In this document: positions 8,530 through 17,612 of the stretch, piece after piece | How the letters are laid out: each line of letters begins with the position of its first letter | Numbering within the stretch: position 1 is the first letter of the stretch | Position numbers and translations under genes: made by a program | The notes under the pieces: generated by a model | Seen by the model: the letters and a program-made list of their open reading frames with translations, nothing else | Database searches by the model: none | Told to the model about the DNA's origin: nothing | DNA from: Dialister sp900541485 | GTDB taxonomy: Bacteria; Bacillota; Negativicutes; Veillonellales; Dialisteraceae | DNA length: 64,000 bases | Direction: 5' to 3' | Assembly: GCA_965119665.1 (NCBI GenBank) | Contig: OZ221974.1 | Span: 868,001 to 932,000 of the forward strand

Positions 8530-8672
8530 AGGAACGCCTCCTTTTTTATTTTCCATACCACAGGTATGGGGTTGCCTGCATAAGATTGGCAGGCTGTCAA
8601 TTTCTACCATCTAATTCTTAGATAAAACACACCGGCTTGTATGCATTTAACTTCTACTCCCTAGATAGTATA
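8530..8672 (-). other. Structured 5' leader of brnQ
   Basis: The transcribed leader contains GCCTGC/GCAGGC (about 8575-8595) and CCATACC/GGTATGG (8553-8569) hairpins just before the ribosome site. An 11-codon ORF (8642 leftward) and an in-frame extension of brnQ are present but show no clear codon run. No T-box motif (AGGGTGGNACCGCG) was found and neither hairpin is followed by a T-run, so attenuation is not demonstrated. Confidence 0.45.
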
Positions 8673-8678
8673 GAAAGT

Positions 8679-8707
8679 ATTATATCACTATATATATTTC
8701 TTGTTAA
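8679..8707 (-). promoter_or_regulatory. Sigma-A promoter of brnQ
   Basis: Minus strand: TTAACA (8707-8702), 17-base spacer, perfect TATAAT (8684-8679). Confidence 0.8.
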
Positions 8708-8805
8708 GAACTTAACCATAAATTTTTTTATGTAAAATAAAATTTTTTCACATAGGAAAAATTCCCCTCGCCTATGTGCATTTATGCTTATCCCTTGCCG
8801 GATTC

Positions 8806-9150
8806 TGACCTGTGTACGAAAGCATGCCCCTATCGCCTCGCAAGGCTCGGCACTTCCCTCCGAGTTCGGGGGAAGCAAGGGCTAAGGAAGAAAGAATTCA
8901 TAGTTTTTATTATTTAAATACGCTTTTGACGATAACCTATGCCGGATTCTTCGCTAAGAGTCACATGATGTTTTTTCTCTTGTCGTCATTCCGATTCTGT
9001 CCACCGCTCAAGAATGACGGCACGAGTGAATTCGTTTTCGAGAAGCAGTAAATAACTTTTGGCCCAAAAAGAAAAGCACAGGAAATGTAAGCCGTCCCCG
9101 CTTGTCGGGGAAGGTGGCGGCGATAGCCGTCGGAAGGGGCAAGCGTGAGC
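8806..9150 (-). repeat. Dispersed intergenic repeat, copy 1
   Basis: Copy in reverse orientation. It contains, on the plus strand, a GCCCCTATCGCCTCGC block followed by the CTTCCCTCCGAG/TTCGGGGGAAG hairpin (8827-8877), a segment with CCGCTCAAGAATGACGG (about 9002-9018), and the CCCCGCTTGTCGGGG hairpin (9096-9110) followed by GTCGGAAGGGGCAAG. The same blocks recur at 9.3, 37.8, 41.0, 43.3-44.6 and 63.2 kb. With copy 2 it fills the 8708-9573 gap, which otherwise holds no gene. Confidence 0.85.
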
Positions 9151-9294
9151 AGATACAAAAAATCTTTCTTACAGAACGGGATTGAATACCTGCCCGTCAT
9201 TCTTGAACGGTTGTAAAAATAGGTATGACTGTAATGTAATAAAAGGAGATTGACTCAGAGTGAAGAATCCGGGCAGAGGATCCGGGTATTAAAT

Positions 9295-9470
9295 ATTCTG
9301 ACCTGTGTACGCACCCTTGCCCCTATCGCCTCGCTTTGCTCGGCACTTCCCTCCGAGTTCGGGGGAAGCGAACGACTAAGGAAGAAAGAATTCAGAGTTT
9401 TATATGAGTAAAAACAAAAAATAAGGAAATAACTCACATAAAAACATCGGAAGGGGCAAGTGTGAGCAGA
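9295..9470 (-). repeat. Dispersed intergenic repeat, copy 2
   Basis: Second reverse-oriented copy: GTGTACGCACCCTTGCCCC, GCCTCGC, GGCACTTCCC and the TTCGGGGGAAG hairpin at 9303-9372, then CGACTAAGGAAGAAAG, ending with CGGAAGGGGCAAGTGTGAG (9449-9467). The middle blocks found in copy 1 are missing. Confidence 0.82.
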
Positions 9471-9573
9471 CACACAACGGCTGAAAAGAGAGGTTTTTCT
9501 GTCTGCTTAACGCAATAAAAAAGTGAGCAGAAAAATCTGCCCGCTTTATGTTTCCTCTTTCATTTATCAAATT

Positions 9574-10455
9574 TCACTTGGTGACAACCATAACCGCCAC
9601 GATGATAAAAAGCATGCCCGTAAGCTCGAAAAAGCCGAAAGTCATGTTGAAAATGACCACCGAGAACAGAATGGACGCAAGCGGCTCCAAAGCGGCGATG
9701 ATACTTGTCTCCCCGGGATCGATGTATTTCACACTTCCCAGATACATGGAAAAAGACAGGACCGTACCGAAAATGACGACATAGAGAAAAGCCGCCGCCG
9801 TTTCCCATCCCAAATTTCCCGTCACAGGCACGAAAAACGTGACCGGCGCTATCATGATACTTGCCACGAGCATGCCCCAGCCTATCACAAGAGTGGCCCG
9901 CCATTTCTGTATAATCCGTTTCGGTTCCACCGTATAAAAGGCACAGGCCAGTGCCGCCAAAAGTCCCCAAAAAAGAGCTTTCGGGGAAATCGCAAGACTT
10001 TGGAAATTTCCGTGCGTGGCAATCAGTGCCGTTCCTGCCACAGCAAAAAGAGAACAAAATAATTCTTTTTTATAAGGCAGGCGCCTATATTTCAGACAAT
10101 ACCACGCCACGATAAGAATCGGCATCAGATATTCCAACACCGTCGCCGTCGCGGCATTGCTGTACTTAATCGCCACGAAATAGCCGTACTGGGTAAAAAG
10201 CATACCTAAAGCACCGAATAAAAAAAGCTCGATGCCGTCCTTTGTATTCTTCCAGATAGAAAAAATATCGCCTTTGTGAGTCAGGGCATCATAAAAGAGC
10301 AGCAGCAATCCTGCCAGAAATAACCGGCAAAGCGTCAACCATTCCGGAGACACCCGGGCATACCCCAAAAGATATTGCCCCGCAATTCCCGAAGTTGCCC
10401 ACAAAACAGAACCTGCCGCGGCAAGAACGAATCCTTTCATCCGCAATTTATCCAA
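9574..10455 (-). CDS. EamA/DMT family inner-membrane transporter
   Basis: This 293-residue protein has about ten hydrophobic helices in two EamA repeats, typical of drug/metabolite exporters; motifs include LWATSGIAGQYLL near the N-terminus and PGETSIIAALEPLASILFS in the second repeat. The substrate cannot be told from sequence. The ORF opens with TTG at 10455, which has GGGGGA about 6 bases upstream; an ATG at 10440 (MKGFVLAAAG) has a weaker site, so the start is one of these two. Single gene, divergent from proA. Confidence 0.87.
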   Translation of the reverse strand: MDKLRMKGFVLAAAGSVLWATSGIAGQYLLGYARVSPEWLTLCRLFLAGLLLLFYDALTHKGDIFSIWKNTKDGIELFLFGALGMLFTQYGYFVAIKYSNAATATVLEYLMPILIVAWYCLKYRRLPYKKELFCSLFAVAGTALIATHGNFQSLAISPKALFWGLLAALACAFYTVEPKRIIQKWRATLVIGWGMLVASIMIAPVTFFVPVTGNLGWETAAAFLYVVIFGTVLSFSMYLGSVKYIDPGETSIIAALEPLASILFSVVIFNMTFGFFELTGMLFIIVAVMVVTK

Positions 10456-10584
10456 AATATCCCCCTGCTCCTTCCGCGTGAAATGATACTGTTATTATAA
10501 GGAAAATAAAACGGGAATACAATTTCTTGACCCCCTCGGAAAAGACAATTATCATAGTAAATAATGAAACCGAAAGGAGATACC

Positions 10585-11874
10585 ATGTCTATACGGAATG
10601 AAGTCACCCAAATGAAAGAAACGTCACCGCTTCTCGCCTCATCAAAAGAGGAAATAAGAAACGAAGCGCTCCGCCGTATCATAGAAACCCTTAAATCGCG
10701 CAAAGAAGAAATTTTTGAGGCCAACTGCAAAGACAGGGAAGCGGCCCGCCGCGACCATATCGCCCCTGCCGTCATGAAACGTCTACTCTTCGACGAAGAA
10801 AAAATAGAGTCCCTCGTAAGCGGCTTGGAACAGCTGATCCGCCTTCCCGATCCGGTCGGACATATCACACTGGCAAGAGAACTCGATGCGCACCTGAAAC
10901 TCTACCGTGTCACCTGTCCCATCGGTGTCATCGGAATCATATTTGAAGCCCGTCCCGATGCGCTCGTCCAGATTTCTGCCCTGTGCATCAAAAGTGCCAA
11001 TTGCGCCATTTTGAAAGGCGGAAAAGAAACAAAAGAAACAAACCGCATTCTCTTTTCCCTCATTCATGAAGCCGCCGTTTCCGCCGGACTTCCCGAAAAA
11101 GCATGGCTCCAGGCGGAACAGCACAGTGAAATAGATGAATTACTCCAATGCGACGGACTCGTCGACCTGCTCATTCCCCGGGGCTCCAACGAATTTGTGC
11201 GCTACATCATGGACCACACGAAAATCCCCGTCATGGGCCATGCGGAAGGCATCTGCCATATCTACGCCGATAAAGCATGTAACAAGGAAAAAGCCATTCC
11301 CGTTATTATCGACGCAAAGACACAGTACCCCGCCGCCTGCAACGCCGTGGAAACACTCCTCGTTCACAGAGATATTGCCGGAGAACTCCTTCCCCCGCTG
11401 GCCGCCGCTCTTGCCGAAAAAAAGGTGACCCTCAAGGGAACGGAAGAAGTCGCCCGGATTATACCTGTCGAAGTCATTTCCGACACTGATTTCCACAAAG
11501 AATATACCGACCTGATTCTCGCCGTAAAACTCGTCGGCAGTACAGAAGAAGCCGTCCGCCACATCAACCGTTACGGCTCCCACCACACGGACAGCATACT
11601 TACGGAAGACGATACAGCGGCACAAACTTTCATGGCTCTCGTCGATTCCGCCGGAGTCTACAGAAATGCATCCACCCGATTTGCCGACGGATTCCGCTAC
11701 GGTTTCGGTGCGGAAGTAGGCATTTCCACAAGTAAACTCCACGCCCGCGGCCCCGTAGGTCTGGAAGGTCTCATGTCCTACAAATACAAACTCTTCGGAG
11801 ACGGACACACCGCAGGCGACTATGCGGAAGGAAAAAAATTCTTCCACTTCAAAGATATCCCGCCGGAAGAGTAA
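10585..11874 (+). CDS. proA: Glutamate-5-semialdehyde dehydrogenase (gamma-glutamyl phosphate reductase)
   Basis: The 429-residue enzyme carries out the NADPH-dependent second step of proline synthesis, reducing gamma-glutamyl phosphate to glutamate semialdehyde. Family motifs are visible: IGVIGIIFEARPDALVQI, the catalytic-Cys loop QYPAACNAVETLLVH, and ADGFRYGFGAEVGIST near the C-terminus. I chose MSIRNEV (10585) because AAAGGAGATACC is directly upstream; the ATG seven codons earlier lacks a site. Length fits the family (about 415). proB and proC are not in the window. Confidence 0.95.
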   Translation: MSIRNEVTQMKETSPLLASSKEEIRNEALRRIIETLKSRKEEIFEANCKDREAARRDHIAPAVMKRLLFDEEKIESLVSGLEQLIRLPDPVGHITLARELDAHLKLYRVTCPIGVIGIIFEARPDALVQISALCIKSANCAILKGGKETKETNRILFSLIHEAAVSAGLPEKAWLQAEQHSEIDELLQCDGLVDLLIPRGSNEFVRYIMDHTKIPVMGHAEGICHIYADKACNKEKAIPVIIDAKTQYPAACNAVETLLVHRDIAGELLPPLAAALAEKKVTLKGTEEVARIIPVEVISDTDFHKEYTDLILAVKLVGSTEEAVRHINRYGSHHTDSILTEDDTAAQTFMALVDSAGVYRNASTRFADGFRYGFGAEVGISTSKLHARGPVGLEGLMSYKYKLFGDGHTAGDYAEGKKFFHFKDIPPEE

Positions 11875-11878
11875 AAAT

Positions 11879-11914
11879 AAAAAGCACGGTTTCCATTACG
11901 GTACCGTGCTTTTT
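11879..11914 (+). terminator. Terminator of proA
   Basis: AAAAAGCACGG/CCGTGCTTTTT stem; its T-run grades into the adjacent TTTTTA repeat. Confidence 0.85.
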
Positions 11915-11945
11915 ATTTTTATTTTTATTTTTATTTTTATTTTTA
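11910..11945. repeat. (TTTTTA)6 simple repeat
   Basis: Six exact 6-base units lie between the proA terminator and the stop codon of the restriction enzyme; the stop TAA (minus strand) is formed inside the last unit. It marks the edge of the AT-rich island. Confidence 0.9.
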
Positions 11946-12848
11946 TTCTCTCTTTCTATTTCCTACATATCTTTCTGAATATTCATAAACTTGCTTTAAA
12001 ATGTCTTTACCTTTGTACTCTCGCCCTAACAACTGATTGAACCCCTCATAAGAATTAAATCCGAGTAAATAAATAGCCATTGCTATTGATAAATCATCAG
12101 AATTTAAATTTAATTTTTCAGAAATTGCTTTTAATTCTTCATAAACAGTATCGTGTGGCACTTGAACAGTTTCACTATTATCTACTACTTTTTGAATAAC
12201 ATCCGGTAAAATCATACAAACTTGGTAAAATGCATCAACCTCTCCAGTAATTAATTCATAAAATTTATCGATACTAACCTTGCGTATCCGTTTATGGTGA
12301 ACTTTTTTCTTGTCAACAGTTGTTTCCCAAAGCTTATTCTGTGTTTTAGCTGCAATTGCTTCTACTAAATAACATGCACAATCATCATCTTCTAACAATT
12401 GACTTTGCATTTTAATATATGTCTTTGCAGCAGATGCAGAGTTCATTGTATTATGCTTATTTTTCATTTCAACATAAATTTTATGTACAATGTCATTAGT
12501 ACCAGGAATTTTAATACCTTGGGGATTCTCAAAGATTACATCCCAGCCACCATCTTCTCCATTATCAGGAACCGTACAATTTTTCATATATTGAAAAATT
12601 CTTTGATGAAAATAACCTATATCATTGTTATTGGCTTTATCACGCTGACGAAAGATTTCATTACTAATAATCTCTTGCCACGAATTATGATATACCGTTT
12701 TATCAAATATCATTTTTACCGGATCCACAATATTTTTATTAAATTTTTTTATATTAAAAGATTCTAGTTTTTCCCCATATTTACTAATTGTCGCTTCAAC
12801 ATGATTTGTAAAATCTTTTTCTGAAATAAACTTAAGCGTCCAACTCAT
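11943..12848 (-). CDS. Eco47II-family type II restriction endonuclease
   Basis: The 301-residue protein resembles the Eco47II/Sau96I-type endonuclease family: it opens LKFISEKDFTNHV and includes NDIGYFHQRIFQYM, NGEDGGWDVIFENP and IYVEMKNKHNTMN, the last two being a likely PD-(D/E)XK core (D-V-I-F then E-M-K). Known family members cut GGNCC; that specificity here is inferred from family and partner. Its ATG has GGAGGG upstream inside the methyltransferase gene, which it overlaps by 17 bases, so modification is translated first. The gene is clearly more AT-rich than proA or pyrG, which suggests lateral transfer. Confidence 0.85.
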   Translation of the reverse strand: MSWTLKFISEKDFTNHVEATISKYGEKLESFNIKKFNKNIVDPVKMIFDKTVYHNSWQEIISNEIFRQRDKANNNDIGYFHQRIFQYMKNCTVPDNGEDGGWDVIFENPQGIKIPGTNDIVHKIYVEMKNKHNTMNSASAAKTYIKMQSQLLEDDDCACYLVEAIAAKTQNKLWETTVDKKKVHHKRIRKVSIDKFYELITGEVDAFYQVCMILPDVIQKVVDNSETVQVPHDTVYEELKAISEKLNLNSDDLSIAMAIYLLGFNSYEGFNQLLGREYKGKDILKQVYEYSERYVGNRKRE

Positions 12849-13854
12849 ACTTTCCCTCCGATAAAGTTTTACGAATTTCTAATGCAACTTCATAAGCAAG
12901 ATTTACAGGTACTGCATTTCCCACTTGTTTATATTGTGACATTACTGACCCACAAAATTCCCAATCATCAGGAAAACTTTGGCACCTTGCATTTTCTCTC
13001 ACCGTAAAGGGTCTGGCTTCTAAGGGGTGGCATCTTTCTGTTTGTTTTTGTGAAGGAGATGTAAGCACAGTTAAAGATGGTTCTTCCATACTCATTCTCC
13101 GTAAAATACCAGTTCTACCCCCTTCCATCCCCCAGCAACTTTTCATATATTCCTTAGCAAGTACCGGATTTATATCTTTCCAATATCCCCCTGGTGGAAC
13201 AAGCTCGAATAACCTCTTCTTAGTTTCCCCATATGGTGTTCCTAAACTCTTTGGTACATTTTGTAGAATATCCTTTAATACCGGTTTATACTCATGTTTT
13301 TTAGGAAAAGAAAATGATAATTTATCACTCAAATCATTTCTTATACCTATAGTAATCAGACGCTCTCTTTTTTGTGCAACGCCATAATCCCAAGCATTTA
13401 AAACTGCTTTCTGAATACTATATCCAGTATTAGTAAACACATTTAAAATTGTTTTATAAGTTCTACCTTTATCATGCGATAACAACCCTTTTACATTTTC
13501 AAAGAGAAACATTTTAGGCTGTAGTTTTTCCAAAAATATAGCATAATGATAAAATAATGTCCCCCTCGTATCTTCTAAGCCAAGACGTTTTCCAGCATAT
13601 GAAAAAGCCTGACAAGGAGCTCCACCTGACAGTAAATCTAAATCCCCAATCTTTACATTAAAAAAATTCGACAATGATAATTTTGATATATTTGCAATAT
13701 CATCACAAATAACATTCCAATCAGGTCGATTTTTTTTTAAAGTTTTACAAGCATCTTTATTATATTCAATTAAGCCAAGAGTAGTAAATCCAGCTTTTTC
13801 TATGCCAAGGGCTAAGCCACCTGCACCAGCAAATAATTCTATCGTTGAAAACAT
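12832..13854 (-). CDS. DNA (cytosine-5-)-methyltransferase, partner of the Eco47II-type enzyme
   Basis: This 340-residue m5C methyltransferase has the conserved motifs in order: I ELFAGAGGLALG (6-17), IV GGAPCQAFSYAGKR with catalytic Cys81, VI ENVKG (119-123), VIII QKRERL (161-166), and IX/X near the end (RENARCQSFPDDW, YKQVGNAVPVNLA). The variable target-recognition region lies between about 190 and 280. It protects host DNA at the site cut by the overlapping endonuclease, probably GGNCC by family. AT-rich like its partner. A TATAAT at about 13893 may be its -10. Confidence 0.92.
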   Translation of the reverse strand: MFSTIELFAGAGGLALGIEKAGFTTLGLIEYNKDACKTLKKNRPDWNVICDDIANISKLSLSNFFNVKIGDLDLLSGGAPCQAFSYAGKRLGLEDTRGTLFYHYAIFLEKLQPKMFLFENVKGLLSHDKGRTYKTILNVFTNTGYSIQKAVLNAWDYGVAQKRERLITIGIRNDLSDKLSFSFPKKHEYKPVLKDILQNVPKSLGTPYGETKKRLFELVPPGGYWKDINPVLAKEYMKSCWGMEGGRTGILRRMSMEEPSLTVLTSPSQKQTERCHPLEARPFTVRENARCQSFPDDWEFCGSVMSQYKQVGNAVPVNLAYEVALEIRKTLSEGKYELDA

Positions 13855-13927
13855 TAATTATTTCATCCTTTATCTATTTTATTGGATTTATTATACCATA
13901 AGATTTAATACCTATTTTTATGCGTTT

Positions 13928-14137
13928 TTAAAAGTAAATAGTATCAAGAACACCTGATAATTTTTTAATAATTAATATCAGCTCAATCCTCTCGTACATT
14001 ACATGATAATCAGGGTCATCGTCCTTATAAAAGTTAAACTGGTCTTCTGCATCTTCAATTTTCCAATGGTAGTAATATTCATCACGGACATCATCACGAC
14101 GGACAAATTTTACACAATATAATTTGTCTTCTCTCAT
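13928..14137 (-). CDS. Small hypothetical protein upstream of the restriction-modification pair
   Basis: I place the start at MREDKLYCVKF (14137) because GGGAGG lies 6 bases upstream; a longer reading from 14203 lacks this. The 69-residue product is rich in Asp, Glu and Tyr in the middle (DEYYYHWKIEDAEDQF, DDDPDYHVMYERIE) and has a hydrophobic C-terminal stretch (LILIIKKL). No family was recognised and it is not a helix-turn-helix controller protein. AT-rich like the adjacent restriction genes and in the same orientation, with 73 bases between, so it may belong to the same island. Confidence 0.55.
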   Translation of the reverse strand: MREDKLYCVKFVRRDDVRDEYYYHWKIEDAEDQFNFYKDDDPDYHVMYERIELILIIKKLSGVLDTIYF

Positions 14138-14280
14138 TTTCTTCCTCCCAAAATCAAACATGTGTTCTATTTGTATTATACTTGTTTTTTCCTGCTTACT
14201 CAATTAATTTTTTAATATTTTACTTTATAAAGATAAAAGAAGATCCGTTCGTGCCGTGTTTTTTATTTCCCGCACGCTAA

Positions 14281-14310
14281 AATATCCGCCCTGTTTGTGG
14301 GGCGGATATT
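14281..14310 (-). terminator. Terminator of pyrG
   Basis: AATATCCGCCC/GGGCGGATATT stem with an 8-base loop, ten bases past the pyrG stop. Confidence 0.8.
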
Positions 14311-14319
14311 TTTACCGGT

Positions 14320-15936
14320 TTATTTATTTTTCTCTTTCAATGCCGCTTCTATGAAGCCGTGGAAGAGGGGGTGCGGTCTGTTCGGCCGGCTTTTGAATTC
14401 CGGGTGTGCCTGTGTGGCTTCGAAGTAGGGGTGGTCGCTCAATTCTATGGTTTCTACAAGGCGGCCGTCAGGGCTGGTACCTGCGATAATGAGGCCCGCT
14501 TTTTCCATTTGCGGACGGAATTCGTTAGATACTTCGTATCTGTGACGGTGGCGTTCGTAGACGATTTCCTGATTGCCGTAAAGGGCTCTGGCTTTCGTTC
14601 CTTCTTTGAGTTTGCACGGATAAATTCCGAGGCGCATGGTGCCGCCTTTTTCTGTGACGTCTTCCTGGTCGGGCATAAGGTCGATGACCGGGCATTTTCC
14701 TTCGGGAATAAATTCGGAGGAGTTCGCTTCTTTCATGCCGCATACGTTTCTTGCAAATTCAATGACTGCCGCCTGCATGCCGAGGCAAAGGCCGAGGAAG
14801 GGGATTTTGTGTTCTCTTGCGTAACGGATGGTGTCTATTTTTCCTTCTACGCCGCGGTATCCGAATCCGCCGGGAACGACGATGCCGTCTATCCCCTTGA
14901 AAACTTTATCCCAGTTTTGTTTTCTTTCTTCCAGTTCTTCCGCATTGATCCAACGGATATTGACTTTTGTGCCGAGTTCAAAGCCTGCGTGGTAAAGTGC
15001 TTCTACGACGGAGAGGTAGGCGTCGTGGAGCTTTGTATATTTCCCGACGAGGGCAATTTCCACTTCACGTTCTGTATGAGTCATGCGGTCTACCATGGCT
15101 TTCCAGTCTTCTAAATCGACAGGACGGTCTTCAAGGCCGAGTTTTTGGAGAACGATATGATCGAGGCCTTCTTTTTCCATAAGGAGCGGCACTTCGTAAA
15201 TACTCGAAGCGGTAAGGTTATTGATGACAGCTTCAGGTTCCACGTCGCAGAACATGCCGATTTTCTTTTTCATTTCCGGGGACAGTTCCTGCACGGTTCT
15301 GCAGACAATGATATCGGGCTGGATACCGATAGAGCGGAGTTCTTTGACACTGTGCTGTGTCGGTTTCGTTTTCAGTTCGCCTGCCGCCTCGATGTAGGGA
15401 ACGAGGGTGACGTGGATATAGGTGACGTCATTTCTGTGGGGCAGATCTTTTCTGACCTGGCGGATGGCTTCGAGGAACGGGAGTGATTCGATGTCCCCGA
15501 CAGTGCCGCCGATTTCCGTAATAACGATATCGGCATTGTCATTTTTGCCGACCCGGAGTACCCGGTCTTTGATTTCATTGGTGATGTGGGGAATGACTTG
15601 AATGGTAGAGCCTAAATATTCCCCTTTTCTTTCTTTGTTGATGACGGACTGGTAAATTTTACCGGTGGTGACACTGGACGCTTTGGAAAGGTTTTCGTCG
15701 ATAAAGCGTTCGTAGTGACCGAGGTCGAGATCCGTTTCCGCACCGTCGTCGGTGACAAATACTTCGCCGTGCTGGTAAGGACTCATGGTACCGGGGTCTA
15801 TATTGATGTACGGGTCAAATTTCTGGATTGTGACTTTGTATCCTCTGTTTTTCAAAAGGCGCCCCAGGGAAGCAGCAGTAATGCCTTTTCCCAAAGATGA
15901 TACAACGCCGCCGGTTACGAAAATATACTTTGTCAT
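14320..15936 (-). CDS. pyrG: CTP synthase
   Basis: The 538-residue enzyme aminates UTP to CTP using glutamine and ATP. The N-terminal synthetase domain begins KYIFVTGGVVSSLGKG, and the C-terminal class I glutamine amidotransferase domain has the nucleophile loop FLGLCLGMQAAVIEF and the terminal His/Glu pair in AHPEFKSRP. The start at 15936 follows AAAGGAGGACAC; a longer in-frame reading through the argS end is discarded. It lies 11 bases after argS and is probably cotranscribed with it. Confidence 0.96.
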   Translation of the reverse strand: MTKYIFVTGGVVSSLGKGITAASLGRLLKNRGYKVTIQKFDPYINIDPGTMSPYQHGEVFVTDDGAETDLDLGHYERFIDENLSKASSVTTGKIYQSVINKERKGEYLGSTIQVIPHITNEIKDRVLRVGKNDNADIVITEIGGTVGDIESLPFLEAIRQVRKDLPHRNDVTYIHVTLVPYIEAAGELKTKPTQHSVKELRSIGIQPDIIVCRTVQELSPEMKKKIGMFCDVEPEAVINNLTASSIYEVPLLMEKEGLDHIVLQKLGLEDRPVDLEDWKAMVDRMTHTEREVEIALVGKYTKLHDAYLSVVEALYHAGFELGTKVNIRWINAEELEERKQNWDKVFKGIDGIVVPGGFGYRGVEGKIDTIRYAREHKIPFLGLCLGMQAAVIEFARNVCGMKEANSSEFIPEGKCPVIDLMPDQEDVTEKGGTMRLGIYPCKLKEGTKARALYGNQEIVYERHRHRYEVSNEFRPQMEKAGLIIAGTSPDGRLVETIELSDHPYFEATQAHPEFKSRPNRPHPLFHGFIEAALKEKNK

Positions 15937-15947
15937 GTGTCCTCCTT

Positions 15948-17612
15948 TTACATGTGTTCCGGAGCGGAAACACCAAGAATTGCAAGTGCGTGGGTGAGTA
16001 CGTATTTCACGGCGGTGATGAGTCCCAGTCTTGCCTCCGTCACTTCTTTTTCTACGCCGAGTATTCTGCATTCTCTATAGAAATGGTGGAAAAGTCCTGC
16101 CAGCTCATAAGCATATTTGGCAATACGCTGGGGTGCTCTTTCGGCTGCCGCTCCTGCAATAAGCATGCGGTAGTTTTCCATTTTTTTGACCAAGTCAAGT
16201 TCACATTCTTCCGTGAGGCAGGTGAAATCGGTATGTTCCCAGTTACCCCATGAGATGCCCGCTTCTTTTGCCTGCTTATAGAGGCTGTGGATTCTTGCAT
16301 TGGCATACTGGATATAGTAGACGGGATTGTCGCTGGACTGTTTTTTCGCCAGGTCGATATCAAAGTCCATCTGGCTGTCCAAAGTACGGCTGCAGAAGAA
16401 ATAGCGGGCCGCATCACTTCCGACTTCGTCCATGAGTTCTCTTAATGTGACCGCCTGTCCTGTCCGTTTCGACATTTTGACGGGCTGTCCGTTCCGGAGG
16501 AGCGTGACCATCTGGAGCAGCATGATCTCAAAATCATCAGAGTTATATCCGAGGAATTTCATGGCCGAATGGATACGGATAATGTATCCGTGGTGATCGG
16601 CACCCCAGATATCAATCAGTTTATTGAAACCTCTTCCTATTTTATTGGGAATGTAGGCGATATCGGAACAGAAATAGGTGGGAACGCCGTTGGTGCGGAT
16701 AACGACACGGTCTTTATCATCGCCGTTGTCTGTCGTTTTCAGCCACAGGGCGCCGTCTTTTTCGTAGAGATGACCACTTTCTTTCAGTTTTTCCAGTGCT
16801 TTATCCACTTCACCGGGATAAAGAGATTTTTCGGAAAACCAATTATCAAAGGTAACACGGAAATCGGCCAGGTCTTTTTTGAGAATTGCTAATTTTTCTT
16901 CCAGTGCCACCGTTTTAAAAATATTTCTTCTTTCTTCTTCGGGAAGGGCGAGGTATTTGTCCCCTTCTCTGTCAATAATGGATTGTGCGGTTTCCACAAT
17001 ATCGTAGCCGTGGTATCCGTCTTCAGGCACTTCCGCATCTTTTCCGAGAAGCTGGAGATACCGGGCGTCTACCGATTCGGCCAGATGCTCGATCTGGTTA
17101 CCCGCATCATTCACATAGTATTCGGCACAAACTTCATAGCCTGCCGCACGGAAAAGGTTCACCAGCGCGGAACCGTAAGCCGCGCCTCTGGCGTGACCGA
17201 TATGGAGCGGTCCTGTCGGATTTGCCGATACATACTCGACGAGAATTTTATCTTTATGGCCGCCGGGAAGATTTCCGTAGGATTCTCCTTTGGCAAGTAT
17301 TTCCTCCAGTTCGCGGTACACTGTTCCTTTGGCAAGGAAGAAATTGATAAATCCTGCTCCTGCAATATCCGTATGGGATATGAGAGGGGAGTCCATATAT
17401 TTCACAACGGCTTCGGCAATCATGCGCGGTGCTTTGCGGGCCGTTCTTGCCCACTGCATCGCTGCATTTGTGGAATAGTCGCCGAATTCCTTTGATTTCG
17501 GAATTTCCAGTGTCTGGACAGGCGCATACTCTCCTTCGGGAAGGTCTCCCGCTTCTACCGCCCTTGCCCGGGCCTTTTCAATAAGTTCTTTCAGTTCTTC
17601 TCTGACTTCCAT
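15948..17612 (-). CDS. argS: Arginine--tRNA ligase
   Basis: The 554-residue class I synthetase charges tRNA-Arg. It shows the N-terminal additional domain, the HIGH-type motif PTGPLHIGHARGAAYG (about 125-140), the KMSKR-type motif QPVKMSKRTGQAV, and the C-terminal DALR anticodon-binding helices ending APEHM. The start overlaps the end of the DUF1934 gene by 22 bases, with AGGA 7 bases upstream. The DUF1934-argS order is also known from Bacillus (ywiB-argS), so the operon is old. Confidence 0.96.
   Translation of the reverse strand: MEVREELKELIEKARARAVEAGDLPEGEYAPVQTLEIPKSKEFGDYSTNAAMQWARTARKAPRMIAEAVVKYMDSPLISHTDIAGAGFINFFLAKGTVYRELEEILAKGESYGNLPGGHKDKILVEYVSANPTGPLHIGHARGAAYGSALVNLFRAAGYEVCAEYYVNDAGNQIEHLAESVDARYLQLLGKDAEVPEDGYHGYDIVETAQSIIDREGDKYLALPEEERRNIFKTVALEEKLAILKKDLADFRVTFDNWFSEKSLYPGEVDKALEKLKESGHLYEKDGALWLKTTDNGDDKDRVVIRTNGVPTYFCSDIAYIPNKIGRGFNKLIDIWGADHHGYIIRIHSAMKFLGYNSDDFEIMLLQMVTLLRNGQPVKMSKRTGQAVTLRELMDEVGSDAARYFFCSRTLDSQMDFDIDLAKKQSSDNPVYYIQYANARIHSLYKQAKEAGISWGNWEHTDFTCLTEECELDLVKKMENYRMLIAGAAAERAPQRIAKYAYELAGLFHHFYRECRILGVEKEVTEARLGLITAVKYVLTHALAILGVSAPEHM

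Noticed and set aside
8530..8672. T-box or leader-peptide attenuator of brnQ
   Set aside because: No T-box core motif, no terminator T-run, and the short leader ORF has only one Leu and no run of branched-chain codons.
8812..9051. Small ORFs with PLSPRKARHFPP-like text in several gaps
   Set aside because: They recur only because the dispersed repeats recur. They lack consistent starts and ribosome sites and run in both orientations.
11910..11945. (TTTTTA)6 as a phase-variation tract for the restriction enzyme
   Set aside because: The unit is six bases, so changes in number keep the frame, and the tract lies at and after the stop codon.
14359..15114. 251-codon plus-strand ORF opposite pyrG
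   Set aside because: It lies entirely antisense to a well-conserved enzyme gene and its product has no known pattern.
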